A DNA stretch of 64,000 nucleotides from Chaetoderma sp. LZ-2023a (GCA_034401795.1 CM067371.1:75784833-75848832); one strand, 5' to 3'; positions 47,901 to 58,895 are shown, numbered from the stretch's first letter. Numbers and translations: made by a program. Notes: generated by a model not told the origin, from the letters alone.

Positions 47901-47965
47901 AATTTCATATTGTTGTGTGTGGATTAGATTCTATAGTAGCGAGACGATGGATTAATGGAATGCTG
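47901..47965 (+). CDS. UBA3: UBA3 exon
   Basis: It encodes [20 protein letters not shown] followed by L (human [21 protein letters not shown]). The Asp in CGLDS is the Mg/ATP-binding Asp of the family, and ARRWIN is invariant in E1 adenylation domains. The acceptor is GTGTTTTCAG and the donor is CTG|GTGAGA. Its 65 bases end in phase 0. Confidence 0.96.
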
Positions 47966-48284
47966 GTGAGAATAATTATAAATTAAACTATATCAATATT
48001 TTCTCTCACAATTTCCATGTATCTGTATGTAGAGACTGAGAATGTATCAGTGCACAGTACAGATCATAACTAACTTAACATTTTTCGAAAATAAAAAGAA
48101 GTTTTCATGTTAGTTAGTACAATTTGGAGCACAAAGTAAGAAATGGCAGAAATGTGTTCCACTCCAATTGTGTTCAAAATGTTCTTTTATGTTTTTTATA
48201 GTGTAGGTAAAGAGGGCAAACAAACAATCTTCATTTTGGCTATTATGGCTGGTTAAACTTTCATGTCCTAATTTCACAGTAGCC

Positions 48285-50145
48285 CTTCCCTGTCGGCAAG
48301 CACCAGAGCCAGGCTCCATTCCCTGTAGCCAAGCTCTGTCTCCATTCCCTGTAACCAGGCTCTGTCTCCATTCCAGGTAACCAGGCTCTGTCTCCATTCC
48401 AGGTAACCAGGCTCTGTCTCTTTTCCAGGTAACCAGGCTCTGTCTCTTTTCCAGGTAACCAGGCTCTGTCTCTTTTCCAGGTAACCAGGCTCTGACTCCA
48501 TTCCAGATAACCAATCTCTGTCTCTTCCAGGTAACCAGGCTCTGACTCCATTCCAGATAACCAATCTCTGTCTCTTCCAGGTAACCAGGCTCTGACTCCA
48601 TTCCAGGTAACCAGGCTCTGTCTCTTCCAGGTAACCAGACTCTGTCTCCATTCCAGGTAACCAGGCTCTGTCTCCTTTCCCTTTAACCAGGCTCTGACTC
48701 CATTCCAGGTAACCAGGCTCTGTCTCCATTGTCTGTGACCAGACCCTGTCTCCATTCCCGGTAACCAGGCTCTGTCTCCATTCCAGGTAACCAGGATCTG
48801 TCTCCTTTCCCTTTAACCAGGCTCTGTCTCTTTTCCAGGTAACCAGGCTCTGTCTCCTTTCCCTTTAACCAGGCTCTGTCTCCATTCCCTGTAACCAGGC
48901 TCTGTCTCCATTCCAGGTAACCAGGCTCTGTCTCCATTCCAGGTAACCAGGCTCTGTCTCCTTTCCCTTTAACCAGGCTCTGTCTCTTTTCCAGGTAACC
49001 AGGCTCTGTCTCTTTTCCAGGTAACCAGGCTCTGACTCCATTCCAGGTAACCAGGCTCTGTCTCTTCCAGGTAACCAGGCTCTGTCTCCATTCCAGGTAA
49101 CCAGGCTCTGTCTCCATTCCCTTTAACCAGGCTCTGACTCCATTCCAGGTAACCAGGCTCTGTCTCTTCCAGGTAACCAGGCTCTGTCTCCATTCCAGGT
49201 AACTAGGCTCTGTCTCCTTTCCCTTTAACCAGGCTCTGACTCCATTCCAGGTAACCAGGCTCTGACTCCATTCCAGGTAACCAGGCTCTGTCTCTTCCAG
49301 GTAACCAGGCTCTGTCTCCATTCCAGGTAACTAGGCTCTGTCTCCTTTCCCTTTAACCAGACCCTGTCTCCATTCCCGCTAACCAGGCTCTGTCTCCATT
49401 CCAGGTAACCAGGCTCTGTCTCCTTTCCCTTTAACCAGGCGCTGACTCCATATTCCAGGTAACCAGGCTCTGTCTCCATTGTCTGTGACCAGACCCTGTC
49501 TCCATTCCCGGTAACCAGGCTCTGTCTCCATTCCAGGTAACCAGGCTCTGACTCCATTCCCTGTAACCAGGCTCTGACTCCATTCCAGGTAACCAGGCTG
49601 TGTCTCCATTTCCTGTAACCAGGCTCTGTCTCCATTCCTCGTAACCAGGCTCTGTCTCCATTCTCTGTAACAAGGCTGTCTCCATTCTCTGTGACCAGGC
49701 TCTGTCTCCATTCTCTGTAACAAGGCTGTCTCCATTCTCTGTGACCAGGCTCTGTCTCCATTCTCTGTAACCAGGCTCTGTCTCCATTCTCTGTAACAAG
49801 GCTGTCTCCATTCTCTGTGACCAGGCTCTGTCTCCATTCCCTGTAGCTCAGCTCTGACTCCATTCCAGGTAACTAGGCTTTGTTTCCATTCCAGGTAACC
49901 AGGCTTTGTTTCCATTCTCTGTGACCAGGCTCTGTCTCCATTACCTGTAACCAGGCTCTGTCTCCATTCCCTGTAACCAGTCCCATTAGGTAGGCACTGT
50001 CTCCACTCCCTGCAATCAGGCACTTCGCCATTCCCTGGAAGGGTAACCAAGCCTCATAGCCATTCCTAGTAACAACCCCCCCCCCCTAGCCATTTCAATT
50101 AAGCAGGCACAGTCTCCATTCCATGTAGCCAGGCCCTGTCTCGTG
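48285..50145. repeat. 26-base minisatellite, roughly 65-70 units
   Basis: The consensus unit is TCTGTCTCCATTCCAGG plus TAACCAGGC, 26 bases, with variants (CCCTTTAACC, TCTCTGTAACC, CTGTCTCTTCC at 23 bases). All minus-strand frames are open across it, because the unit has no stops. The EPGYLEW / QSLVTWN / DRAWLPGM repeats there are artefacts. Most units read pyrimidine tract-CAG-GTAACC on the UBA3 sense strand. Confidence 0.95.
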
Positions 50146-51392
50146 TCAAAATGCATCTCCTCCTTAGCTTCTTGACAGATTTCAACCAAATTTTTCTTGA
50201 AGCATTCTGTGGATGTAGATTCTAGATTTTCTATTCAAATTTTTGATTGGTCAATTTTTTGGGCTAAAAGCATAGATTTTGTAAAAAATTTACCCGAAAG
50301 TGTCAAAATGCATCTCGTTCTTTGTTTCTTGACAGATTTCAACTAAATTTTCCTGGAAGGATCATATGGTGGTAGGCTCTAGAAAAGTATTCAGATTTTT
50401 GATTGGTCAATTTTTGTGGTGAAAATCTTAGATTTTGTCAAAGAAAATTACCGGAAAGTGTCAAAACATATCTCCTTAGATTCCTGACAGATTTTACCCA
50501 AATTTGGCTAGAGGAATCTTATGGAGGTAGGGTGTATAACGTCTATTCAGATCTTTGATTGATCAATTTTTTGTGTGAAAATCTTAGGTTTTATTTTAAA
50601 AAATTACTGGAAAGTGTCAAAACAGATCTCCTCCTTAGCTTCTTGACAGATTTAAACCTAATTTGGTGGAAAGGACACTATGGGTGTGTGCTTCTGAACA
50701 TGTATACAGAATTTTAATTGGTCACTTATTTGGTGAAAATCTTGAATTTTATGAAAAATATACTGCAAATCGTTTAAAACGCTACTCATTAACTGCTTGG
50801 GTGATTTCAACCAGACTTGGATGGAAGGACCCAATGTGACAGGCTTCAGAAGTTGTACACAGAATTGTGATTGCTAGATTTTTTCGGCGCCCATCTTGAC
50901 TTTTTCAAAATGTTTTGTGAAATCAGTTGGAAGGACCCTAGGTGGGTAGTCTTCAGAACGTACATGTATGTACAGAATTTTGATTGGTCAATTTTTCTGC
51001 CAGCCGTTTTGAATTTTCCAGAAGTACTTTACAATATTAATCAATGGCCATACTTCAATGAAACCTGGGTGATCCTATGGCGATCAGCTTAAAGAGTTCT
51101 AATGAGTGTTTTGATTGGTCATTTTTTTTTGCCACCCACCTTGGTGGCCTTTCCACAAAATTCGCAGAAGCCTTTAAACCGCTACCACTACTACGGCTTG
51201 ATATCAAACAGATTTGGGTGGAACCCATGATGAGAGGCTTCAAGAAATCGAATGAGAATTTTGATTGGTCAATTTTCTTGGTGGCCATCTTGGATTTTCC
51301 GAAAATTATCCATCATGTCTATTTAAATGCAAATGGTTCAAATGCTAATGGTCCAGGTGAACAAGTGCCACAGGTCCTTGGGCCTCTTGTTT
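50146..51392 (+). mobile_element. Hairpin-ended repeat, copy H6, 5' end missing
   Basis: It starts directly at the minisatellite border with GTCAAAATGCATCTCC. About seven units follow (TTGACAGATTTCAACCAAAT, TTTTGATTGGTCAATTTTT, AAAATCTTAGATTTTG). It ends GGTCCAGGTGAACAAG..CAGGTCCTTGGGCCTCTTGTT. Confidence 0.7.
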
Positions 51393-51752
51393 AGTTTTAG
51401 AGTTAAATTTCACGATTAGTGAACAGGCCAACGCTTGTTCCTCCCTGTGAATTCGTCATTTAAGATAAAGTGACATAGTGCAGAATTTATGAAAGGTGAT
51501 CATCTTGTATTTATCTTACACGTGCCTAATCCTTAAACGCCTACAAGTTATGACTTTTCGCATGCGTATATAAACACCAGTACTTATCCCGTACAGAGAT
51601 CATCAGCTAAGCCGCCGTCCATGTCTAACTTGAAAACCAACAACCCCTAGCTAGAGCGTCATACATTTCAGTAACCGCAAATGATAACAGATTTATTTTG
51701 TCTCAGTATTGAGCGAGCTGTGACGTCGTATGGCAATTAACGAAATGAAATG

Positions 51753-51757
51753 ATGTG

Positions 51758-51820
<63 letters not shown>

Positions 51821-51822
51821 AT
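51753..51822. repeat. (AGT)n microsatellite
   Basis: Pure AGT repeats of about 68 bases. It is read as poly-Leu on the minus strand (artefact frame). Confidence 0.95.
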
Positions 51823-51879
51823 AATGCCAGAAAAGGACCAATCTTTCTGATTGTCAGTTTTAACGTGCACACGATCACC

Positions 51880-53565
51880 AGTTTTTAGCTTGGACAGTTT
51901 TTCACACCATGACGCCGATTGCAGTAGAATTCTGAAGACCAGTTCATTTTCTGATCGGCCTTCCTCACCTTACCCAATGGTGGACACTTAGGATTAAGAC
52001 TCTGTGGCAACATTGGCAAAGTGGTTCTTATTTGACGTCCCATTAACAACTGAGCTGGAGTAGCATGTGTTGCCTCGATTGGAGAATAGTTAGAGCCTGA
52101 CATTTTATGTAGAACATCATCTAACATTTGTAGTAAGAATTGTGCTCGCTTAACAGCTTTTTTTTAGTTGTCTTAGGTCAACACAAATACTCACTTGGCC
52201 ATTTGGCTTAACAACAGGCCCTACTGGCGCACACCAATCAGATGGGTCAGTGACCTCAATCACACCCGCATTTTCCATGCGATGTAACTCATCACTAACT
52301 TTCGTTAGCAATGGAATTGGAACGCGTCTTGCTGCATGCACTGCATAAGGTGTAGCCTCGTCTCGAAGAGATATGAGCACTGGATCACCTTTTAGAATAC
52401 CGATGCTTCCAAATATGTCTGATTCAATGCCATCTAGTCTCTGAATTAAACCCATCTGCACTGCTGCTGTGCGTCTAAGCAGATTATGAGCAATCTTTCC
52501 TCTTATCACATAGATTGGAATAGTAAATGTGTCTTTTATCTGATGAACGTTTGCTATGAAATATCCTTTGCAATCTATGCACCCACCAGGGCTTTGAAGC
52601 ACTACATTTGACCGATTTAATATTGGCTGTGGCTGAATACTATTAAATGTGTTGTCTGATATAACCGTGACATCTGCTCCAAAATTGATTTTAAAGTCAA
52701 TTGATGTATCGTCTCTGTAAATTAACCTGCCCGGCTGGCTGTGTTTCATCAACATTTTTTAGATTAATTTCGACATTCAGCACCTATTGCTGGACAATGA
52801 ATTTCCAGGTATGTGTTTACGATTGCAGCGAGAACACCACTTTTTGTGAAGTATCACGATAATTTGCATGATTTTGGTAGCTATGATGTACCTGAGATGG
52901 ACTATGTCTTGTGTATTTATTTTTGGGTCGCACTTCCTGGTGCATATTACTACAGTAACTAACACTTGATTCTCTCGCGATCGCATCCAGTTCCCTACGC
53001 ATATCGGATGTAGAATTTAGCGGCATTGTACCCGTATTTTGTTCTTTGATGAGTTCGCAATGTCTGCTTATTTCAATTGCTGTGTGCAATGTTAAATCTG
53101 CCTTCATTTGAAGACGTGAAACTGACTTATCCATTAATCCAATCACTAATCTGTCCCGAATTTGCTCCTCTTTACTTTGAGCAAAGTCACAGTGTTCTGA
53201 CAGGTCATACAATTTACGAACAAACGCCTTGACTGTATCATTGGAGTTCTGAAAGCATTAATGGAATTTAGCTCTTTCAAAAATGAGGTTTCGTTTGGGC
53301 ACAAAATGTTCATCAAATTTTGACAATACTAAGTCAAAGTTATTTTTGTCTGCTTCTTGAGTAAATGTGAATGATTTGTATATATGCATTCAGCTTCTGG
53401 ACCCATAGAATATATGAGAGAACTGACTTGCACCTCTCCCTCGTCAGTGTGTAATTTTGTTTCGAGACGAAAACGCTCTTTCCATTCTGGCCATTCAGAC
53501 GGCTTGGTGAATGACAGGCATTCAGGAGGTGAAAACTTCGGCATTTCGGTAATTTAATAATAAAC
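51880..53565 (-). mobile_element. Ty3-like LTR retrotransposon fossil
   Basis: Parts recognised on the minus strand, in order: gag (about 53545-52820), retropepsin-like protease (about 52720-52500), start of reverse transcriptase (about 52410-52150) and an integrase C-terminal part (about 52125-51890). The element is incomplete and broken in several places. I could not define LTRs. It looks old and inactive. Confidence 0.8.
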
Positions 53566-53906
53566 TTTTTATTTATTCCTGACACTATATCAAGGATGGC
53601 GAAGTGTTATAACACATTAGTATACTACTAATTAGAAGTTCTATTTCTAGAAATGGTTTCCTCGTGCCAAGGGGACTGTTGGCTTTAGGAAACGCAATAT
53701 ACGTAGCAGATAGTACATTTATATTGCACTGAACTCTAAGAACTATACATCAGTACCTGTAACAGTGTCCGCAGCAGCCTCCGCAGCAGCAGCTGCAGTG
53801 CTGTTGTGCGTGCATGCATGTCTATGATTGCTCGTGACAAGATACTAAATGGGAAGAGGTATTGCGTGCGTACATGTGTACGAGTGAGCTTGTTTGTATG
53901 TATGTG

Positions 53907-53992
<86 letters not shown>

Positions 53993-54035
53993 TGCGTGCA
54001 TGCGTGCATGCGTGCATGCATGCATACGTGTGTGC
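53907..54035. repeat. (TG)n microsatellite passing into TGCG/TGCA repeats
   Basis: The run goes from a pure GT repeat to GCGT and then GCAT units. Frames reading Cys-Val or His-Thr across it are artefacts. It has potential for Z-DNA. Confidence 0.95.
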
Positions 54036-54644
54036 TCTTGTTCGTGCCTGTGTCTTTGATTGCTCATGATTAGATACTAAATTGGAAGAGGTATTGCATG
54101 CGTGCGAGCGAGTGCGTACATGTGTGCACTTGTGGGGCTGAGTGTGCGCGTGCGAACCTGCACACGAGTGAGTGCGTGCTGTGTGTCTCTGATTTCTCTT
54201 CCTTAGGTAATAACAGAAGACTGTCTCCTTGAAAATGTGGACTGTTTTGAGATAAACCACCCCCGACATGTTTAAAATTGCTTTGTCACTTAGACACATG
54301 TGTATAAATTCATTGGCCTGTTTAGATGCTACACTAAACATGCTTAAAAAATTAACAACAATATAAACGTGTTATCATTATCAGATTATGATAGTTCCAC
54401 ACAATTAAGAGATACATACTTTTCGTAAATTAGACCCATAGTCATAGCATGATTCTAACTTTTATAACATTCTGTTTGGAATACAAACATGGTAAAAATT
54501 AGAGCGTAACATTTTGAGCTGTACCACCCATTTTATAGCTAGGCTCTACCCCCTTTGTACATAGTTGGAATCGATTTGAAACTTTGAAACCGGCTTTCCC
54601 AGAATCTAAGTTTTATATTAACTAAAACTATACAGGTAAACTTA

Positions 54645-54702
54645 TGAACATTTACAAACTAATTGGACTCGGCTCCCAGTCAAATTAGTTTTAAAATATT
54701 TA
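54645..54702. repeat. Small palindromic repeat with poly-C beside it
   Basis: The arms AAACTAATTGGACT and AGTCAAATTAGTTT flank CGGCTCCC. A poly-C run follows at 54707-54720. Confidence 0.6.
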
Positions 54703-54764
54703 TAATGCCCCCCCCCCCCCCATATAGATATATAGAGAGTATATAGTGTTTGCTTTGTCCATCC

Positions 54765-56180
54765 ATCCATCCATCCAGTGGGATAACTCTAGCTCTACTG
54801 GACCGACCTTCACCAAACTAGGGTTGGTGCTTGGTTTTGTGTGTCCGAAGAACCCTATAGATTTTGGGGTCAACATCATGGTGATCCAATTAATGCCATT
54901 ATATTGCGATTCCGGATGATAACTCGAGTTTCATTGAAGAGATCTTTACCACTCTTGGGTGAAAGGATTTTCTTGTTGTTCTGAAGACCCATATCGAGTT
55001 TGGGGGGCAAAGGTCACAGTCATGGTAAAACAATTAATGACATATAGCGTTTCTGGATGATAACTCAAAGTTTTATTGAAGGGATCTTTACCAATCTTGG
55101 CAGTTGACCTTGGTGTTCTGAAGAACCCTATCGAGGTTGGAGTGAAACGGTCAAAGGTCAAGGTGACACAATTAATTGCATTATATTGCATTTCTGGATG
55201 ATAACTCGTTTTATTGCCCAGATCTTTACCAATCTTGGGTGGGATGTTGACCTTGGTCTTCTGAAGAACCCTATCGATTTTGGGGTCAAACTCAGTCTTT
55301 CTCATGTCATCTGAACTTTGAAGGTCCCTGGGACCCACACCTAGAAATATATGATCGCAACCAGAAATCTGGGGATCCCACACTGAAATTGCGATTGTCA
55401 TGCATGGTTTTCTCATCCATGCTAAATTTAGAGAGTAACATGGGCTCAAAGCTAATGAATTATGGGGGTGCAACGCTATATTTTGTGGGTATGTTTATGC
55501 TAAAACCTATCAATCTCATTAGTATTTAACAATCGTACAAGATTTTCAGGGGTCCCGTGGGACCAATTTCCACAAGGGCTGGGGTCCTTAGTTGTATTTT
55601 TGGGTATATACCCTCAAATGGACCCTTCTGAGAAACCTTGCACTCAAAGGTCAAGGTCACTGTGGCCCAATTAATAACATATTGCCTTTCCGGATGATAT
55701 CGCAAGTTTTATTGACTGAATCGGTGCCCGTCTTTGGTGGGAGATTGTCCTTGGTGTTCCGAAGAACCCTCTTGATTTCAGGGTCAAATGGTCACAGGTA
55801 AAGGTCACGGTGACCCCAATTAATGACATGTTACGTTTTTCGGATGATAACTCAAGTTTTATAGAAGGGATCGTTAGCAATCCTGGGTGGGGCATTGGCC
55901 TTGGTGTTCCAAAGAACCCTATCGAATATGGGGTCAATGGTCAAAGACACAGTGACCCAATTAATGAAATTATATTGTTTCCAGATGATAACTCAAGTTC
56001 TATTGAAGGGATCTTTACCAACTTTGGGTGGGCAGTTGTCCTTGGGGCTCCGAAGACCCTATTGATTTTGGGATCAAAGGTCAATGTCACAGTGTCCTAA
56101 TGAATGAAATTATTTTGCATCTCCGGATGATAACTCGAGTTCTATTGAAGGAATCTTTACCAATCTTGGGTGGGAGCTTG
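54765..56180. repeat. Tandem repeat, unit about 140 bp, about seven copies
   Basis: After TCCATCCATCCATCCA the units repeat GGATGATAACTCAAGTTTTA, GATCTTTACCAATCTTGGG, CTTGGTGTTCTGAAGAACCC and GGTCAAGGTCACAGTGACC. They start near 54914, 55055, 55196, 55690, 55840, 55985 and 56125. A different dispersed repeat breaks the array at 55320-55640. Confidence 0.85.
55430..55605. repeat. Dispersed repeat, copy 2
   Basis: It is homologous to 34270-34440 (blocks AACATGGGCTCAAAGC, AATGAATTATGG, CATTAGTATTTAACAATC, GATTTTCAGGGGTCCCGTGG). It appears to be inserted in the 140-base tandem array. Confidence 0.6.
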
Positions 56181-56432
56181 TGCTTGGCGGAATGTGAGGC
56201 ATACTTTAGCAATCTCTGATTGTCGTTCTTGTTAGATTGTAAATGCACTAATGATATACAATTCAAACACTCCTGACAGACCTTTATCACATTTGTGATG
56301 GACCTACATATTCTTTTATTGTGACATCAGATAGCAAGTGAGATCTTCAATTATGACATCACATTCTTGAATTGAGTGACAGACTGGATCCTTCCATTGG
56401 AAAACCCCTTCATTACTATGTTATTTTTTCAG

Positions 56433-56588
56433 ATAAGCTTACTCAAGTATGAGGATGGTGTGTTAGACCAGTCTACGGTTGTGCCTATGGTAGACGGTGG
56501 TACAGAGGGCTTTAAAGGCAATGCTCGTGTCATTCTGCCGGGTATGACAGCCTGTGTAGAATGCACGCTTGACCTCTATCCACCACAG
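56433..56588 (+). CDS. UBA3: UBA3 exon, zinc-binding segment
   Basis: It has 52 codons, phase 0 on both sides, with acceptor TTATTTTTTCAG and donor CAG|GTAGGA. It encodes [40 protein letters not shown] and [10 protein letters not shown]. It is nearly identical to human UBA3. The CVEC pair supplies two Zn-binding cysteines, and [12 protein letters not shown] packs near the adenylate. Confidence 0.97.
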
Positions 56589-56924
56589 GTAGGATGACAT
56601 ACACATGTCTACAAGTAGTTTATTTAAAATTTAACCATTTTCAAAGTGTAATTTTTGCCCGGATTGCTAGGATTAATGCGAACATGGAGTCCTCCTTCTT
56701 GTTTTTGTTGTTGTCGTTCTTGTTGTTGTTCTTAAGACATTTTTTTAATAACTACTAGAATTTCCATATTTGGGTGTAAGCTTCCACTTTGGGTTCCAAA
56801 GACATGCCAAGTTTTGGGTCAAAAGCTAAAGCATGCTAGCAGCAGCCTTCATCAACATAGTTTTCAAACTGGACGCATCTTTCAATAGCTCTGTTCTGTT
56901 AGACCGATCTCCAAATTTGCTGGA

Positions 56925-57085
56925 TGTTTGTGCGTGCGTGTGCATGCATGCGTGGGTTGGTGGTGTGTGTGTGTGTGGGTTGGTGGGTGGGTGGGTGGGT
57001 GTGTGTGTGTGTGTGGGCGGGGTGTGTGTGTGTGTGGGCGGAGTGTGTGTGTGGGCGGGGTGTGTGTGTGGGCGGGGGGGTTGTT
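56925..57085. repeat. GTGTGTGG/GGGCGG-rich repeat
   Basis: Imperfect repeats of GTGTGTGTGGGCGGGGTG. It is G-rich on the UBA3 sense strand. Confidence 0.9.
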
Positions 57086-57314
57086 GTCCTGATTATATGT
57101 GCCAATTTGGGGATTAAAATTTTAAATGCAGCAGCAAAGACTTATGTTTCGAAAATAGACACCTTTGACCTTATGCAGCCTGATATATCAATGATGCAGG
57201 TGTTGGATAACGATGTTATTGCCTCCGACAACAAACAACGTCGGTGTCCAGTGAAACATGTTAAAAATAGTCAACAGAGTATATCTAAAACTTTGTCATG
57301 CCTGTACGGGTGAA

Positions 57315-57592
57315 ATTGTTAACCAAAAGCTGTCGCTAATCCATGTAACATTCAAGCAGGCCAAAAATAATTTAAATACCTTCTACAGTCATCTTGAGAA
57401 ATGTCTATTTGCAGACCAAGAGAAGACTAGGGTTTTTTTTAATTTACCACTACAATCATGAAAATTGTTGGCTCATTAACTGAAACAGTCATTCTAGCAG
57501 TAAATTTTCAAATATTTTGTCCTGCAAGTGGGCATTTTCAATGAGAAAATTGAAATCTTGATCAAACTTGAGTATTAAAATGGTAAACATGG
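57315..57592. mobile_element. piggyBac-type MITE, copy A5, degraded
   Basis: The order GAGAAATGTCTATTTGCAGA, CCAAGAGAAGACTAG, AATTTACCACTACAATCATG and its complementary half matches A1 and A2. The terminal CCC/GGG are not intact. Confidence 0.45.
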
Positions 57593-57676
57593 CAGTTTAT
57601 AGATCCCTTACTTACTGAGTATTACATGTTATGTTTGGTGACATGCATTTCATGTCATGTGTGTTTATTTCTTCAG

Positions 57677-57779
57677 GTGAATTTTCCATTGTGTACTATC
57701 GCCCATACACCGCGTCTTCCTGAACACTGCATAGAATATGTTAGAATACTTCTTTGGCCAAAAGAGGAACCATTTGGTG
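57677..57779 (+). CDS. UBA3: UBA3 exon with catalytic cysteine
   Basis: It encodes [20 protein letters not shown] and [14 protein letters not shown] plus the first base of the next codon. Cys in FPLCTIA is the residue that forms the thioester with NEDD8 (human FPMCTIA). [11 protein letters not shown] is invariant in the family. The acceptor is TATTTCTTCAG and the donor is GGTG|GTAAGA. Its 103 bases end in phase 1. No matching next exon (human GVPLDGDDPEHIQW) was found downstream in this window. Confidence 0.97.
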
Positions 57780-58710
57780 GTAAGAATGACATTTAGATGG
57801 GTATAATATTTATTATTTGATAGGTTATGTGAAACCCTAATTAACAAAAGATACATGTATATTTTCACCTCAAAAGCATACCATCATGAAGACGTTATAT
57901 ATGTTAATATATCCAACTGGCTCAATTATACACAGAATTAACATTAAACCATCCCCTAATAAGCAGGTAACTAGCTGTCAGATCATGGTACATACAGATA
58001 TGCTATTAAGATTTGCTTCCAAATAGACCACATTTTTTTAATGAAATTAATTAATTGCGTCGCAATTTTAACGCTGTGATAGAGCTAGGATGTCGTCTAA
58101 TGGAATCATTGCCCTCAACTTCGGATGATACTGTAGCAGTTTCAACTACCTAGGTGTATAATGTCCATAATTTAGGTGTCATGTTTGTAACGTTACACCT
58201 GTTTTTGAGATTGTTACCAATATGATTAGGTTTTTTAAGTTATGGAGTAATGTGTTTCCATGATCACATAGATAAATGGTACATGTAGTAATTTCCCATT
58301 TCTTGCACTGCTGTGTCCTAGTGGTCCACTGATAGTTAATTATTGGGGATCTCTAAAGTCAGTGATTTCTCATGCACACATCTGGTACCCTACCCTGTCT
58401 ACACTTCAGATTCCGAGTTAGGTAGAGAGGCTGCAAGAGGGCTTCTCTAAATTAACTTTTGAAAATATTGTGCTTGTCAAGCCATTCTCCTGCTGCTCAT
58501 TCATTGTATCATATTGGTTTTTCCTTTCACGCATTCTTTGGTCTTTCCCAGTATTGGCGAAAGCTGATATAATTGTGTGCGTGAATGAATGTTGGATAAT
58601 AATCATTCTTTATTTTATCTGGGAATAGGCTAACATTGATTGATTATTATTCGTTAATTAAATATTGCTCTACAAGGGATATCATGTCATAATTTTGATT
58701 CATTTACTTA
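57780..58710. other. UBA3: UBA3 intron, unremarkable part
   Basis: AT-rich DNA. No frame or repeat was recognised. Confidence 0.5.
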
Positions 58711-58714
58711 ATTA

Positions 58715-58895
58715 TTAGCTCACCTGGCCAAGTGAGCTTATGCCGTAGCGACCATCCGTCACCCGTCCATTTGTCAACTTTTGCTTTAGAATGAATCTCC
58801 TAAACTGCCTGGCGAATTCTAACCAAATTTGCCTGGAAGGATCTTATAGAGGTAGGCTCTAGAACATGTATTCAGATTTTTGATTGGTCAATTTC
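58715..58895 (+). mobile_element. Hairpin-ended repeat, copy H7, truncated
   Basis: It starts TTAGCTCACCTGGCCAAGTG, with loop loss relative to the others. It has the CCGTCACCCGTCC block and one unit (CTAACCAAATTTGCCTGGAA, TTTTTGATTGGTCAATTTC). It stops abruptly at about 58895. Confidence 0.65.

Larger units (their letters stand above)
47966..56432 (+). other. UBA3: UBA3 intron (8.5 kb)
   Basis: It contains the 26-base minisatellite, the H6 repeat, the Ty3-like fossil, a GT microsatellite and a 140-base tandem repeat. The stretches 53590-53900 and 54190-54640 show nothing I recognise. Confidence 0.85.
56589..57676 (+). other. UBA3: UBA3 intron (1.1 kb)
   Basis: It holds a GT/GGGT-rich run at 56925-57085 and a degraded piggyBac-type MITE at 57315-57592. 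The long frames at 56833-57313 are low-complexity artefacts. Confidence 0.85.

Noticed and set aside
48110-50050. Several 120-220 residue open frames on the minus strand (EPGYLEW, QSLVTWN, DRAWLPGM repeats)
   Set aside because: They are the three frames of a 26-base minisatellite without stop codons. There is no start context, no family and no splice support.
48285-50145. CRISPR-like array
   Set aside because: The 26-base units are directly adjacent without unique spacers, in animal DNA with introns.
53736-54341. 201-residue frame rich in His-Thr
   Set aside because: It comes from the GT microsatellite read on the opposite strand.
56833-57313. Cys/Val/Gly-rich frames of 94-129 residues
   Set aside because: They are translations of a GTGTGTGGGCGG low-complexity run inside a UBA3 intron.
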